A stretch of DNA of 23,607 bases from CAZIAK01 sp964537035 (GTDB lineage: Bacteria > Planctomycetota > B15-G4). Made by a program: the position numbers and the translations under genes. The notes beneath the pieces are model-generated. The model searched no databases and had not been told where the DNA came from. It was given only the letters and a program-made list of their open reading frames with translations. The first letter of the stretch is position 1. Each line of letters begins with the position of its first letter. Shown in pieces: positions 6,496 through 16,680 of this stretch. Location of the stretch: NCBI GenBank assembly GCA_964537035.1, contig CAZIAK010000062.1, forward strand, positions 1 to 23,607, given 5' to 3'.

Positions 6496-7062
6496 ATGGC
6501 CTCCACACGCCTCATCGTCAACCGCTACGCTCTGGCCCTTCACGGGTTGGCCTCTGAGCAAGGCTCGCTCGAACAGGTCGAGGCTCAGCTGGAAGATCTG
6601 GCGGCCAACCTGGCCTCCAGTGACGAGCTGCGTCGCCAGCTGGCCAACCCCCGCCTGGGGCGAGAGACCAAGAAGGCCGTGCTCTCCCAGCTCCTCGGCG
6701 ACGGGGTCGACGATCGACTCCGCGCTACTGTGATGCTCATGGCCAACAAGGGCCGGGCAGGTCTGTTGAGCGAACTTCAGCCAGCTCTGGCTGATATCGC
6801 CATGGCTGCGTCTGGCCAGGCAGTGGCCTCTGTGGTCAGTGCCACGGCGCTGGATGACGACACACGTCAGCGCCTCATCGCCCAGCTCCAGCAGCTGAGC
6901 GGCAAAGACATCACCCTGGAAGAAAGCGTCGACGAGTCACTGCTCGGCGGCGTCTCCGTCCAGATCGGATCCCGCATGATCGACGGCAGCCTGAAGCGGC
7001 GCCTCGAAGTGCTTGAACACAAGATGCTGGACGCGCACATCGCGCTCTCCAGCGACGCATAA
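6496..7062 (+). CDS. atpH: ATP synthase subunit delta
   Basis: Delta (OSCP-like) joins the b stalk to the top of the alpha3beta3 head. The 188-residue product begins STRLIVNRYALALHGLASEQG, the typical RYA-AL helix, and ends with the conserved LLGGVSVQIGSRMIDGSLKRRLEVLE (about residues 150-175), the family's most conserved stretch. The length is slightly above the usual 175-180. It follows atpF by four bases and precedes atpA by 12, consistent with one co-translated message. Confidence 0.96.
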   Translation: MASTRLIVNRYALALHGLASEQGSLEQVEAQLEDLAANLASSDELRRQLANPRLGRETKKAVLSQLLGDGVDDRLRATVMLMANKGRAGLLSELQPALADIAMAASGQAVASVVSATALDDDTRQRLIAQLQQLSGKDITLEESVDESLLGGVSVQIGSRMIDGSLKRRLEVLEHKMLDAHIALSSDA

Positions 7063-7074
7063 GGACACAGGCCG

Positions 7075-8631
<1,557 letters not shown>

Positions 8632-8705
8632 AGCAGCGCGGCGACGCGGTAGTGATTCGACCACCAACGACAATGCAGAACCCCTCAACGAGCGAGGCCT
8701 GACCC

Positions 8706-9572
8706 ATGGCCAAGGGAACCAAAGAACTCCAGCTGCGGATCAAGGGTGTCAAGAACATCCAACAGATCACGCGTGCCATGGAAATGGTTGCGACCCAGAA
8801 GCTCAAGCGCTTGCAGGGGCGCGCTGACGCGGCCCGTCCTTTCTCCGAGAAGATCCAGGAGATGGTGGGGCGGCTGGCGGGTTCGGTGCACCGCGACCTC
8901 TCGCCGCTCCTCGAAGACCGCAAGATTGAGACCACAGCCAACGTGGTCATCAGCTCGGACAAGGGCATGTGCGGCGGCTACAACGCAAACCTCGTGCGCT
9001 TCACCTTGAGCCTGCTGGGCTCAGCTGAGAACGAGCAGCGGCTGCACGTGCTGGGCAACAAGGGCGACACCCTGTTGCGCGCGCGGGGCCGGAGTGTCGA
9101 CCACAAATACGACGAGGTGGTCGAGAAGCTCGACTACAACGCCGTCCGGGCCATGGCCCGCGCGCTGGTCGTGCAGTTCCTCGATGGCGACATCGACGAG
9201 CTGCGTCTGGTCTACACCGCCTATCTATCGGCCGGCCGGCAGCAGCCTGTCGCCGTGTCGATCCTGCCCATCGATCCTGCCTCGTTGCTCAGCGACGACG
9301 CGGACACAAGCGGCACCGATTTCATCATCGAGCCCGACGAGGAGACCCTGCTCAAGGACTTGTTGCCCAAGTTCCTTGAGATCAAGGTCTACTCGGCGAT
9401 CCTCGAATCCCTTGCATCAGAATTCACAGCGCGCCGGAACGCCATGAAGCAGGCGACCGACGCGGCGGATGACATGATCACCTCCCTCAGGCGCCAGTTT
9501 AACCGTGCCCGCCAGGAGTCGATTACCAGCGAGTTGCTGGAAGTGTCGTCCGGCGCAGAAGCCCTCAAGTAG
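8706..9572 (+). CDS. atpG: ATP synthase subunit gamma
   Basis: Gamma is the rotating central shaft of F1. The 288-residue product starts MAKGTKELQLRIKGVKNIQQITRAMEMVATQKLKR, the signature N-terminal helix, and ends with the conserved ARRNAMKQATDAADDMI and FNRARQESITSELLEV helix. SSDKGMCGGYNANL (about residues 79-92) matches the family's Rossmann-like middle domain. GAGG lies eight bases before the ATG at 8706. It is followed after 20 bases by atpD. Length and motifs are ordinary; no regulatory insertion of the chloroplast type is visible. Confidence 0.98.
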   Translation: MAKGTKELQLRIKGVKNIQQITRAMEMVATQKLKRLQGRADAARPFSEKIQEMVGRLAGSVHRDLSPLLEDRKIETTANVVISSDKGMCGGYNANLVRFTLSLLGSAENEQRLHVLGNKGDTLLRARGRSVDHKYDEVVEKLDYNAVRAMARALVVQFLDGDIDELRLVYTAYLSAGRQQPVAVSILPIDPASLLSDDADTSGTDFIIEPDEETLLKDLLPKFLEIKVYSAILESLASEFTARRNAMKQATDAADDMITSLRRQFNRARQESITSELLEVSSGAEALK

Positions 9573-9592
9573 TTCAGTCCCAGGAGAAGATC

Positions 9593-10996
9593 GTGGCTAC
9601 CGGTTCAGTCATCGAGATCGTCGGTCCCGTCGTGGACGTCAGGTTCCCGACCAACGAGCTCCCCAATATCTACAACGCCCTCAAGCTCGAGATTCCCGAG
9701 CGCAAGATCGACCTGACGATCGAGGTGGCCCAGCACCTGGGTGACGACGTGGCACGCTGCATCGCCATGTCGACCACCGACGGTCTGCAGCGCGGCATGG
9801 ACGTCCTTGATACGGGCGAGCCCATTGCCGTGCCTGTGGGCGAGCAGGCGCTGGGGCGCATGTTCAGCCTGCTCGGCAAGCCCATTGACGGCAAGGGTGA
9901 CATGGGCGACTGCCCGACCCGGCCGATCCACATGCCCAGCCCGACCTACGAGGTGCAGAAGCCTGTCACCGAGGTGTTCGAGACGGGCATCAAGGTCATC
10001 GACCTGCTCTGCCCCTTCGCGAAGGGCGGCAAGATCGGCCTCTTCGGTGGGGCCGGTGTGGGCAAGACGGTGTTGATCCAGGAGCTGATCCACGCCATGG
10101 CCACGGCTCACGATGGCTACAGCGCGTTCGCTGGCGTGGGTGAGCGGACCCGCGAGGGCAATGACCTCTATCTCGAGATGGAAGAGTCAGGCGTGCTCAA
10201 GAACACCACCCTGGTGTTCGGCCAGATGAACGAGCCCCCGGGAGCTCGTCTGCGGGTGGCCCTGTCTGCCTTGACCATGTGCGAGCACCTGCGCGACGAG
10301 ATGGGCAAGGACGTGCTGCTGTTCGTCGACAACGTGTTCCGCTTCGTCCAGGCTGGTGCCGAGGTGTCTGCACTGCTCGGGCGCATGCCGTCCGCCGTCG
10401 GTTATCAGCCCACCATGGCCTCTGAGATGGGTGCCTTGCAGGAGCGCATCACCTCGACCGATCGAGGATCGATCACCTCCATGCAGGCGGTCTACGTGCC
10501 GGCCGATGACTACACGGACCCGGCGCCGGTGGCCACCTTTGCCCACCTTGACAGCACCATTCGCCTGGAGCGCAGCATCGCCGAGCTGGGAATCTACCCG
10601 GCCGTCGACCCCCTGCTCTCCACGTCGCGCATGCTCGACCCCCGCCTGTTGGGTGAAGAGCACTACAACACTGCGCGCGACGTGCAGCAGGTGTTGCAGC
10701 GCTACGCAGAGTTGAAGGACATCATCGCCATTCTGGGCATGGATGAGCTGTCTGAAGAAGACCGGGCCGTGGTCAACCGCGCCCGCCGTCTGCAGCGTTT
10801 CCTCAGCCAGCCCTTCGCCGTGGCCGAGCAGTTCACCGGCCTCAAGGGTCAGTACGTCAAGGTGGCCGACACGGTGCGCTCCTTCCAGGAGATCGTGCGC
10901 GGTGATCACGACGATATCCCTGAGCAGGCCTTCTACATGCAGGGCTCCATCGAGCAGGTGCTCGAGAAGGCCGCCGAGATGAAGAAAGAGGGCTGA
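9593..10996 (+). CDS. atpD: ATP synthase subunit beta
   Basis: Beta carries the catalytic sites of F1. The product is 467 residues, starting at GTG 9593 with AGGAG six bases upstream. Walker A is GGAGVGKT (residues 152-159), the catalytic glutamate and arginine are in GERTREGNDLY, and Walker B is in LLFVDNVFRFVQAGAEVSALLGRMPS, where DNVFRF replaces the more common DNIFRF. MASEMGALQERITST and the DELSEEDRAVVNRARRLQRFLSQPF tail (DELSEED motif) are intact. atpC begins five bases after its stop. Confidence 0.98.
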   Translation: MATGSVIEIVGPVVDVRFPTNELPNIYNALKLEIPERKIDLTIEVAQHLGDDVARCIAMSTTDGLQRGMDVLDTGEPIAVPVGEQALGRMFSLLGKPIDGKGDMGDCPTRPIHMPSPTYEVQKPVTEVFETGIKVIDLLCPFAKGGKIGLFGGAGVGKTVLIQELIHAMATAHDGYSAFAGVGERTREGNDLYLEMEESGVLKNTTLVFGQMNEPPGARLRVALSALTMCEHLRDEMGKDVLLFVDNVFRFVQAGAEVSALLGRMPSAVGYQPTMASEMGALQERITSTDRGSITSMQAVYVPADDYTDPAPVATFAHLDSTIRLERSIAELGIYPAVDPLLSTSRMLDPRLLGEEHYNTARDVQQVLQRYAELKDIIAILGMDELSEEDRAVVNRARRLQRFLSQPFAVAEQFTGLKGQYVKVADTVRSFQEIVRGDHDDIPEQAFYMQGSIEQVLEKAAEMKKEG

Positions 10997-11001
10997 CCCC
11001 C

Positions 11002-11427
11002 GTGGCTGACATCCAGACGCTGTCCAGTGGCCTGACCGTTGAGCTGCGTACGCCTGAGGGCTCGATCTTCTCGGGTGGCGCGGCAAAGGTTCTCTCTGTG
11101 CCGGGCACCAAGGGGCCCATGGGCGTTCTGCCTCGCCATGCCCCTTTGGTGAGCTCGCTGACAGTGGGTGTGACCAGGGTGGTCGACAAGGCTGGCACCG
11201 AGTGGCGTTTCGTCACCGGCGAGGGCTTCTTGGAGATCAACGACAACAACGTCCTGGTGCTGGTGGATACGGCCGAGGATGTGAGCGAGATCGACCTCGC
11301 TCGGGCAGAGTCTGCTTCTCGCCGTGCCCGGGAGCGTCTGAGCAAAGGGCGCCCCGAGCTCGATCGTGTCCGCGCAGAGTCCTCCCTGCTCCGTGCGCGC
11401 ACGCGTATTTCCGCCGCTAGCCGCTGA
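11002..11427 (+). CDS. atpC: ATP synthase subunit epsilon
   Basis: Epsilon binds gamma and can inhibit hydrolysis through its C-terminal helices. The product is 141 residues from GTG 11002. The N-terminal beta-sandwich is recognisable from LSSGLTVELRTPEGSIFSGGAAKVLSVPGTKGPMGVLPRHAPLVS (residues about 5-50, the GxxGxxGxLxxHAP type pattern) and EGFLEINDNNVLVLVDTAE. The C-terminal part is an Arg/Ala/Glu-rich two-helix hairpin (about 95-141). It is the last gene of the operon; 171 bases separate it from aspS. Confidence 0.95.
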   Translation: MADIQTLSSGLTVELRTPEGSIFSGGAAKVLSVPGTKGPMGVLPRHAPLVSSLTVGVTRVVDKAGTEWRFVTGEGFLEINDNNVLVLVDTAEDVSEIDLARAESASRRARERLSKGRPELDRVRAESSLLRARTRISAASR

Positions 11428-11598
11428 CGGTCTCAGGCGGGCCCTGCTCCTGTTCACCACGACCGTCACCCAAGGGTGGCGCTGGGTCGCCGAGGGGGAC
11501 GTGGGGACGTGCGGGTGGCCTCTCGTGCGCCCGATCGCGAAGGGAGCGGTGCCTGGTGCTGGGACCAGCCCATACTCCTCGACTAGGATGATCGGATC
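11428..11598 (+). promoter_or_regulatory. atpC-aspS spacer with possible aspS promoter
   Basis: This 171-base gap lies between the ATP synthase operon and the translation block. TAGGAT at 11584-11589 matches the -10 candidates of two other units in the window, but it sits only nine bases before the aspS ATG and its -35 is poor. AGGA within it could instead be the aspS ribosome site. CTGGT and ACCAG (11553-11568) can form a small hairpin. No T-tract terminator was seen, so read-through from atpC is possible. Confidence 0.35.
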
Positions 11599-13440
11599 AT
11601 GAGCATTCAAGGCATCCGTACCCACACCTGCGGCGAGCTGCGCGCAGGGGACGTGGGCCAAATCGTGCATCTGTCCGGCTGGGTCGCGAGCCATCGCGAT
11701 CTGGGTTCCCTGGTCTTCGTGGATCTGCGCGATCGCTACGGCGTGACCCAGGTCAGCTTTGACGAATCTGTGCCCCCTGAGCTGCTGGCTGCGGCCCAGG
11801 GAGTGCGCACCGAGTCGGTCATCCACGTCGAAGGTGTGGTGCGCCCACGCCCTGATGGGCAGAGCAACGCCGATCGGGAGACCGGGGAGATCGAGGTCCT
11901 GGCGAGGTCGCTTGAGGTTCTGGGCCCGTCGAAAGTGACGCCCTTCGAACTCGATGCAGAGCGCATCAGTGACGAGCTGCGGCTGCAGTATCGCTACCTT
12001 GACCTGCGCCGACCGGGTCCCGCCGCGGCCATGACCATGCGCCACACGCTGTTCCTGGCCTTGCGCAAGCGCCTCGACCAGCAAGGCTTCTTGGAGATCG
12101 AGACGCCGATCCTGACCAAGGCCACTCCCGAAGGGGCCCGGGACTATCTGGTGCCTAGCCGCGTGCATCCCGGCCACTTCTATGCCTTGCCCCAGAGCCC
12201 GCAGATCTTCAAACAGCTGCTCATGGTCTCGGGCATGGACAAGTACTTCCAGATCGTGCGCTGCTTCCGCGATGAAGATCTCCGCGCTGACCGGCAGCCC
12301 GAGTTCACCCAGCTCGACCTGGAGATGTCCTTCGTTGACGAAGACAAGGTCATGACCCTGGTCAGTGACGTGATCGCAGCGGCCACCGAGGCGGTGCACC
12401 CCGGCAGCGGCCCCGCCCTGCCCCTCCCGCGCATGACCTGGGCTGAGGCCATGGAGCGTTACGGGAGCGACAAGCCGGACACCCGCTTCGAGATCGAGTT
12501 GGCCGACGTGAGCGAGCTGCTGAAAGACACCGGCTTCGGCGTCTTTCAGGGCGCGCTCTCCAGCGGCGGCCGCGTGCGTGTGTTGGCCGCGCCGGGTGGC
12601 GCCGCCCTCTCTCGCAAGCAGATCATGGGCTACGAGGCCGTGGCAAAGGAACAGGGGGCCAAGGGTCTGGCCTGGGCCAAGGTCGTGGCCAGCGAGGACG
12701 GGGGACCGACCACGGTGACTGGCGGCATCTCCAAGTTCTTGTCCGAGGCTGACGTCGCCGGCTTGATCGCCGCCTGTGGCGCCAAGGTGGGGGACTGCCT
12801 CTTCTTCGGCGCCGACACCTTCAACCGCTCAGCCGCGGCCCTGTCGGCCGTGCGTCTGGCCCTGGGCCGGGACCTGGGCCTGATCGACAAGAATCGCTTC
12901 GACTTCTTGTGGATCATCGAGTTTCCCATGTTCGATCAGGATGAAGAGACCGGAGCGTTGACCGCAGCGCACCATCCCTTCTGCATGCCCGCTGACGGTG
13001 CCGAGCAGGCTCTGGTTGATGATCCCGCGTCGGTCTTGGCCCGCAGCTACGACCTGGTGCTCAACGGCTGCGAGCTGGGCTCCGGCTCGGTGCGGATCCA
13101 TGACACGGCCATGCAGCGCCGGGTGTTCCAGGCCATTGGTCTGCCGGACGACGAGATCGAGTCTCGCTTCGGCTTCGTCCTTGACGCCTTCAGCTACGGC
13201 GCGCCACCTCATGCGGGCTTCGCCGTGGGTCTCGACCGGCTGGTGATGATCTTGTCCGGCGAAGAGTCCATCCGCGAGGTGATCGCCTTCCCCAAGACGG
13301 CTCAGGCGGCATGCTTGTTGACCGGTGCACCCACAGAGTTGCCAGCCGCGCAGCTGGCAGAGGCTGGGGTGGCCGTGCTGGCAGAGGAGGCCGCTGGCCA
13401 GGCCCAGGACGACGAGAAGAGCCAGGAGGTGCTGTCGTGA
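11599..13440 (+). CDS. aspS: Aspartyl-tRNA synthetase (bacterial type)
   Basis: AspRS, a class II enzyme, charges tRNA-Asp. The 613-residue product has the N-terminal OB-fold anticodon domain (GWVASHRDLGSLVFVDLRDR, about residues 27-46), motif 2 (FRDEDLRADRQPEFTQLD), the bacterial GAD insertion in the middle (about 290-420) and motif 3 (GFAVGLDRLVMILSGEESIR). The Leu in HRDLGSL is what discriminating enzymes tend to have, where non-discriminating AspRS often has His, so this copy probably charges only tRNA-Asp; this rests on one residue. The C-terminal ~45 residues are Ala/Glu-rich and extend past the usual end. Its stop overlaps the thrS start (GTGA), so the two are coupled. Confidence 0.97.
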   Translation: MSIQGIRTHTCGELRAGDVGQIVHLSGWVASHRDLGSLVFVDLRDRYGVTQVSFDESVPPELLAAAQGVRTESVIHVEGVVRPRPDGQSNADRETGEIEVLARSLEVLGPSKVTPFELDAERISDELRLQYRYLDLRRPGPAAAMTMRHTLFLALRKRLDQQGFLEIETPILTKATPEGARDYLVPSRVHPGHFYALPQSPQIFKQLLMVSGMDKYFQIVRCFRDEDLRADRQPEFTQLDLEMSFVDEDKVMTLVSDVIAAATEAVHPGSGPALPLPRMTWAEAMERYGSDKPDTRFEIELADVSELLKDTGFGVFQGALSSGGRVRVLAAPGGAALSRKQIMGYEAVAKEQGAKGLAWAKVVASEDGGPTTVTGGISKFLSEADVAGLIAACGAKVGDCLFFGADTFNRSAAALSAVRLALGRDLGLIDKNRFDFLWIIEFPMFDQDEETGALTAAHHPFCMPADGAEQALVDDPASVLARSYDLVLNGCELGSGSVRIHDTAMQRRVFQAIGLPDDEIESRFGFVLDAFSYGAPPHAGFAVGLDRLVMILSGEESIREVIAFPKTAQAACLLTGAPTELPAAQLAEAGVAVLAEEAAGQAQDDEKSQEVLS

Positions 13441-15410
13441 GTGACGCGGTGTCCATCACCCTTCCAGACGGTTCGGTGCGCGAGCTGCCCGGCGGGGCCA
13501 CCGGTGCTGACCTGGCTGCCGACATCGGGCCTGGCCTGGCCAAGGCGGCCCTGGCGGTGTCTGTCGAAGGCCAGCTCATCGATCTGTCGAGCCCCCTGGT
13601 CGGCGGCTCCACCGTGTCGATCGTCACCGGGACCAGCGATGAAGGTCTGGAGATGCTGCGGCACTCGACCGCTCACGTGATGGCCCAGGCGGTGAGCGAC
13701 CTCTTCGGAGGGGCAAACGTCCGGCTCGGCATCGGGCCCACGATCAAGAGCGGCTTCTACTACGACTTCGACTTCGATGACGGTCGCCACCTGAAAGAAG
13801 AGGACCTGGCCGCGATCGAGGCGCGCATGGCCGAGATCATCGCTGCCGATCAGGCCTTCGTACGCGATGAGGTGAGTCGCGAGCAGGCCCTGGCCGTCTG
13901 GGAAGGGCGCGCTGATCGCTACAAGTGCGACCTGATCCGAGGCCTCCCCGAGGGTGAGGTGATCAGCTTCTACAGGAACCAGGGTCCTGATGGGCAGGAC
14001 GCCTTTGTCGATCTGTGCCGAGGGCCCCACGTGCCCTCCACGGGCAAGCTGACCACGTCGCACTTCAAGCTGCTGAGCATCGCCGGGGCCTACTGGCAGG
14101 GCGACGAGCACAACCCCATGATGCAGCGGGTGTACGCCGCCTGCTTCGCGGACAAGAAGCGGCTGAAGAAGCATCTGCGCAACCTCGATGAGGCCGTCAA
14201 GCGGGATCACCGCAAGCTGGGCCGGGACCTGAAGCTGTTTCATTTCGCCGACGAGATCGGCCCGGGCCTGCCTCTCTGGTTGCCCCGGGGGACCATGATC
14301 CTCGAATGCCTGACTGACTACCTGAAGGTAGAGCAGGTGCGGCGGGGCTACCTGACCGTGTCCACGCCCCACATCGGTCGCAAGGGGCTCTACGAGACCA
14401 GCGGCCACTGGCAGAACTATCGCGACTCGATGTTTCCGCTGATGGAGACCGGTGACGACGGGGACGGCTTCTGCCTGAAGCCCATGAACTGCCCGCACCA
14501 CATCCACATCTACAAGTCTGAGCTGCGCAGCTATCGCGACCTGCCCTTGCGGCTGGCGGAGTTCGGCACGGTCTATCGCTACGAGAAGAGCGGCGAGCTG
14601 GGCGGACTGAAGCGGGTGCGGGGCTTCACCGTCGACGATGCCCACCTGTTCGTCACCCCTGAACAGCTCTTCACCGAGTTCTGTGCCGTCACCGAGCTGG
14701 TCCGGGACACCCTGAAGCTCTTCGGCCTGGAGGTCAGCTGCCGGGTGGGCCTGCGAGGCGAGGGCGGCGAGGGCAAGTTCGTGGGCGAGGATGAGCTCTG
14801 GTCCCAGGCCGAAGAGGGGATCATCAAGGCCTGCGAGACCATGGGCCTGCCCTTCACCGTCGAGAAGGGCGAAGCCGCCTTCTATGGCCCCAAGCTCGAT
14901 TTCGTCATCACCGACTCCCTGGATCGGGAGTGGCAGCTGGGAACGGCTCAGGTTGACTACAACCTGCCTGAGCGCTTCGAGCTGCAGTACACCGACCGGG
15001 ATGGGGTGCGCAAGCGGCCGATCATGATCCACAGGGCGCCTTTTGGCAGCCTGGAGCGGCTCATGGGCGTGCTCATCGAGCACTACGCCGGGGCCTTCCC
15101 CCTGTGGCTGTCGCCCACCCAGGTGGTGGTGGCCCCGATCTCGGATGCCCAGGCTGAGCGGGCACAAGAGGTCGCCCAGTCTCTGACCGGCCTGGGACTA
15201 CGGGTCAGGACCGATCTTGCCAATGAGCCCATCGGGCCCAAAATCAAACGAGCACGCCTTGAAAAAACCCCGTACGTGGTGATACTGGGCGGCCGCGAAA
15301 TCGAAGAATCGACGGTGTCGGTTCGTTCGCGGGATGACGGCGATCTCGGTCCCATGCCCCTCGAGAAGCTTCTCGAGCGGCTGGAGAACGAGGTCGCTGC
15401 TCGTTCATAG
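13437..15410 (+). CDS. thrS: Threonyl-tRNA synthetase
   Basis: ThrRS charges tRNA-Thr and edits Ser-tRNA-Thr. The start is GTG 13437, overlapping the aspS stop, with AGGAGGTG six bases upstream; the open frame extends further up only inside aspS. The 657-residue product has an N-terminal TGS domain (about 1-63), the editing domain with HSTAH (about residues 73-77) and CRGPH (about 194-198), class II motif 2 (YRYEKSGELGGLKRVRGF) and the zinc ligands in MNCPHH, DDAHLF and MIHRAPFGS. The C-terminal anticodon-binding domain spans about 560-657. Domain order and length are normal. infC follows after 54 bases, the widespread thrS-infC arrangement. Confidence 0.97.
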   Translation: MSDAVSITLPDGSVRELPGGATGADLAADIGPGLAKAALAVSVEGQLIDLSSPLVGGSTVSIVTGTSDEGLEMLRHSTAHVMAQAVSDLFGGANVRLGIGPTIKSGFYYDFDFDDGRHLKEEDLAAIEARMAEIIAADQAFVRDEVSREQALAVWEGRADRYKCDLIRGLPEGEVISFYRNQGPDGQDAFVDLCRGPHVPSTGKLTTSHFKLLSIAGAYWQGDEHNPMMQRVYAACFADKKRLKKHLRNLDEAVKRDHRKLGRDLKLFHFADEIGPGLPLWLPRGTMILECLTDYLKVEQVRRGYLTVSTPHIGRKGLYETSGHWQNYRDSMFPLMETGDDGDGFCLKPMNCPHHIHIYKSELRSYRDLPLRLAEFGTVYRYEKSGELGGLKRVRGFTVDDAHLFVTPEQLFTEFCAVTELVRDTLKLFGLEVSCRVGLRGEGGEGKFVGEDELWSQAEEGIIKACETMGLPFTVEKGEAAFYGPKLDFVITDSLDREWQLGTAQVDYNLPERFELQYTDRDGVRKRPIMIHRAPFGSLERLMGVLIEHYAGAFPLWLSPTQVVVAPISDAQAERAQEVAQSLTGLGLRVRTDLANEPIGPKIKRARLEKTPYVVILGGREIEESTVSVRSRDDGDLGPMPLEKLLERLENEVAARS

Positions 15411-15452
15411 AACGTATAGGCAGCACCAGTCCAAGACAGTTACTGACCAAAC

Positions 15453-15457
15453 GGAGG
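15453..15457 (+). promoter_or_regulatory. Shine-Dalgarno that places the infC start at ACG
   Basis: GGAGG at 15453-15457 is the only strong ribosome site before infC. Counting forward seven bases reaches the in-frame ACG at 15465. The ATG at 15458 abuts the site with no spacing and is out of frame, running only 11 codons. The in-frame TGA at 15459-15461 excludes any start further upstream. Confidence 0.7.
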
Positions 15458-15464
15458 ATGAGCA

Positions 15465-15983
15465 ACGGCACAGGCGAAGACTCGCATCAATGACGATATC
15501 CGTATCCGGCAGGTCCGCCTCATCGACGAGGAGGGCAACCAGCTCGGGGTTGTTGATACAGAAAACGCAATGGCGATGGCCAAGGAGAAGAAGCTCGACC
15601 TCGTCGAGGTTGCTCCCGATGCCAGGCCGCCCGTTTGCAAGATCCTCGATTACGGCAAGCACAAGTACCTGACCAAGAAGAAGGAGCACGACGCTCGAAA
15701 GAAGCAGCACCAAGTCGTTGTCAAAGAAGTGCGCGTTCGGCCGAAGATCGACGAGCACGACCTGCAGACGAAGATGCGCAAGGCCCGCGAGTTCCTGGAG
15801 CATGGGGACAAGTTGCAGGTCAACATGCTCTTCCGTGGTCGTGAGCACGGCTTCCGAGATCGCGGGATGACCGTCATGGTGCGGATCAAAGAGACCCTGT
15901 CGGACCTGGCCAAGGTTGAGCGCGAGCCCAAAATGGAAGGCAACCGACTGGTGATGATCCTGGCTCCACTGAGTCACCGGTAA
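15465..15983 (+). CDS. infC: Translation initiation factor IF-3, apparent ACG start
   Basis: IF3 binds the 30S subunit, blocks 50S joining and checks the start codon. The conserved protein begins at TRINDDIRIRQVRLIDEEGNQLGVV and runs through ARPPVCKILDYGKHKY, the linker helix and the C-domain (VRPKIDEHDLQTKMRKAREF, NRLVMILAP). From 15465 it is 172 residues, the usual length. Between the in-frame stop at 15459-15461 and the conserved region the frame reads GCA ACG GCA CAG GCG AAG ACT CGC ATC, so no ATG, GTG, TTG or CTG exists. ACG lies seven bases after GGAGG; ATC at 15486 is too far and inside the conserved fold; ATG 15570 would remove 35 conserved residues. Rare infC starts (AUU in E. coli) allow IF3 to repress its own synthesis. 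Confidence 0.93.
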   Translation, partial: TAQAKTRINDDIRIRQVRLIDEEGNQLGVVDTENAMAMAKEKKLDLVEVAPDARPPVCKILDYGKHKYLTKKKEHDARKKQHQVVVKEVRVRPKIDEHDLQTKMRKAREFLEHGDKLQVNMLFRGREHGFRDRGMTVMVRIKETLSDLAKVEREPKMEGNRLVMILAPLSHR

Positions 15984-16032
15984 GCCGAACGACGCCCGAC
16001 CAGAAACCAATATTCGCAGTACAACGAAGGAC

Positions 16033-16072
16033 CGCGAGACCTTTCGCGACGAGAGAGGCGCAGATCAGCGCC
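16033..16072 (+). promoter_or_regulatory. Two stem-loops in the rpmI leader
   Basis: CGCGA/TCGCG (16033-16037 with 16044-16048) and GGCGC/GCGCC (16057-16061 with 16068-16072) form two short hairpins in the 100-base gap before rpmI, the second ending right at the AAGGA ribosome site. In other bacteria L20 represses the rpmI-rplT message through leader structure, so this is a candidate operator. The stems are short. Confidence 0.35.
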
Positions 16073-16083
16073 AAGGAAAAACG

Positions 16084-16284
16084 ATGCCCAAGCTCAAGAC
16101 CAAGAAGTCCGTCTCCAAGCGGATGAAGATCACCAAGAACGGCAAGGTGAAGCGCGGCAAGCCGTTCGGACGCCACTACAAGGCTGGCAAGACCGGTGAT
16201 CGCCGCCGTAGCGTGCGTGGCCGTGTCCTGTGTGTGGGCAAGATCGCCAAGACGATGAAAACCCTGATGGCGCCGGGCAAGTAA
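16084..16284 (+). CDS. rpmI: 50S ribosomal protein L35
   Basis: The 66-residue, very basic product starts MPKLKTKKSVSKRMKITKNGKVKRGKPF, the standard L35 N-terminus, and has the family length. It binds 23S rRNA in the large subunit. AAGGA lies six bases before the ATG. It sits between infC and rplT, its usual place, 28 bases before rplT. Confidence 0.97.
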   Translation: MPKLKTKKSVSKRMKITKNGKVKRGKPFGRHYKAGKTGDRRRSVRGRVLCVGKIAKTMKTLMAPGK

Positions 16285-16312
16285 CGCCCGCCCCAGGTAC
16301 CGGAGACGACAG

Positions 16313-16675
16313 ATGGTTCGCGTCCATTCAGCAGTAGCTCGGCACAAGCGCACGAAGCGCATCATGAAGCGGGCCAAGGGCTTCCGCGGCGCCAGGAGCA
16401 AACAGCTCCGTGTGGCCAAGGAGACGCTCCTGCGCGCAGGCGCCTATGCCTACACCCACCGCCGGCTGAAACGCCGCGATCTGCGCAAGCTGTGGATCAT
16501 GCGCATCAATGGCGCGGTGCGGGCCGAGGGCATGCGCTACAGCACGTTCATGCACGCGCTCAAGCTGGCCAACATCCAGCTCGACCGCAAGGTCCTCTCG
16601 GAGATGGCCGCCCGCGAGCCCGCCGCCTTCTCGGCTCTGGTCGCGAAGGTCAAAGAGCACGCCGCTGCGGCTTGA
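16313..16675 (+). CDS. rplT: 50S ribosomal protein L20
   Basis: L20 is an early 23S rRNA-binding assembly protein and, in other bacteria, the repressor of its own operon. The 120-residue product has the typical basic N-terminal extension (MVRVHSAVARHKRTKRIMKRAKGFRGARSKQ), the YAYTHRRLKRRDLRKLWIMRINGAVR core and MRYSTFMHALKLANIQLDRKVLSEMA. GGAG lies seven bases before the ATG. pheS begins 44 bases downstream, beyond a GC-rich stem-loop. Confidence 0.98.
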   Translation: MVRVHSAVARHKRTKRIMKRAKGFRGARSKQLRVAKETLLRAGAYAYTHRRLKRRDLRKLWIMRINGAVRAEGMRYSTFMHALKLANIQLDRKVLSEMAAREPAAFSALVAKVKEHAAAA

Positions 16676-16680
16676 GCCCG

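Noticed and set aside
8673..8702. Nine-codon upstream open frame ending three bases before atpG
   Set aside because: No ribosome site of its own and too short to judge; atpG has its own GAGG.
10933..12399. 488-codon minus-strand frame across atpC and aspS
   Set aside because: Antisense shadow of two certain genes; His/Gln/Arg-rich composition is the mirror of their codon use.
15458..15493. Eleven-codon ATG frame overlapping the infC start as a leader peptide
   Set aside because: Its ATG directly touches GGAGG without spacing, so initiation there is unlikely.
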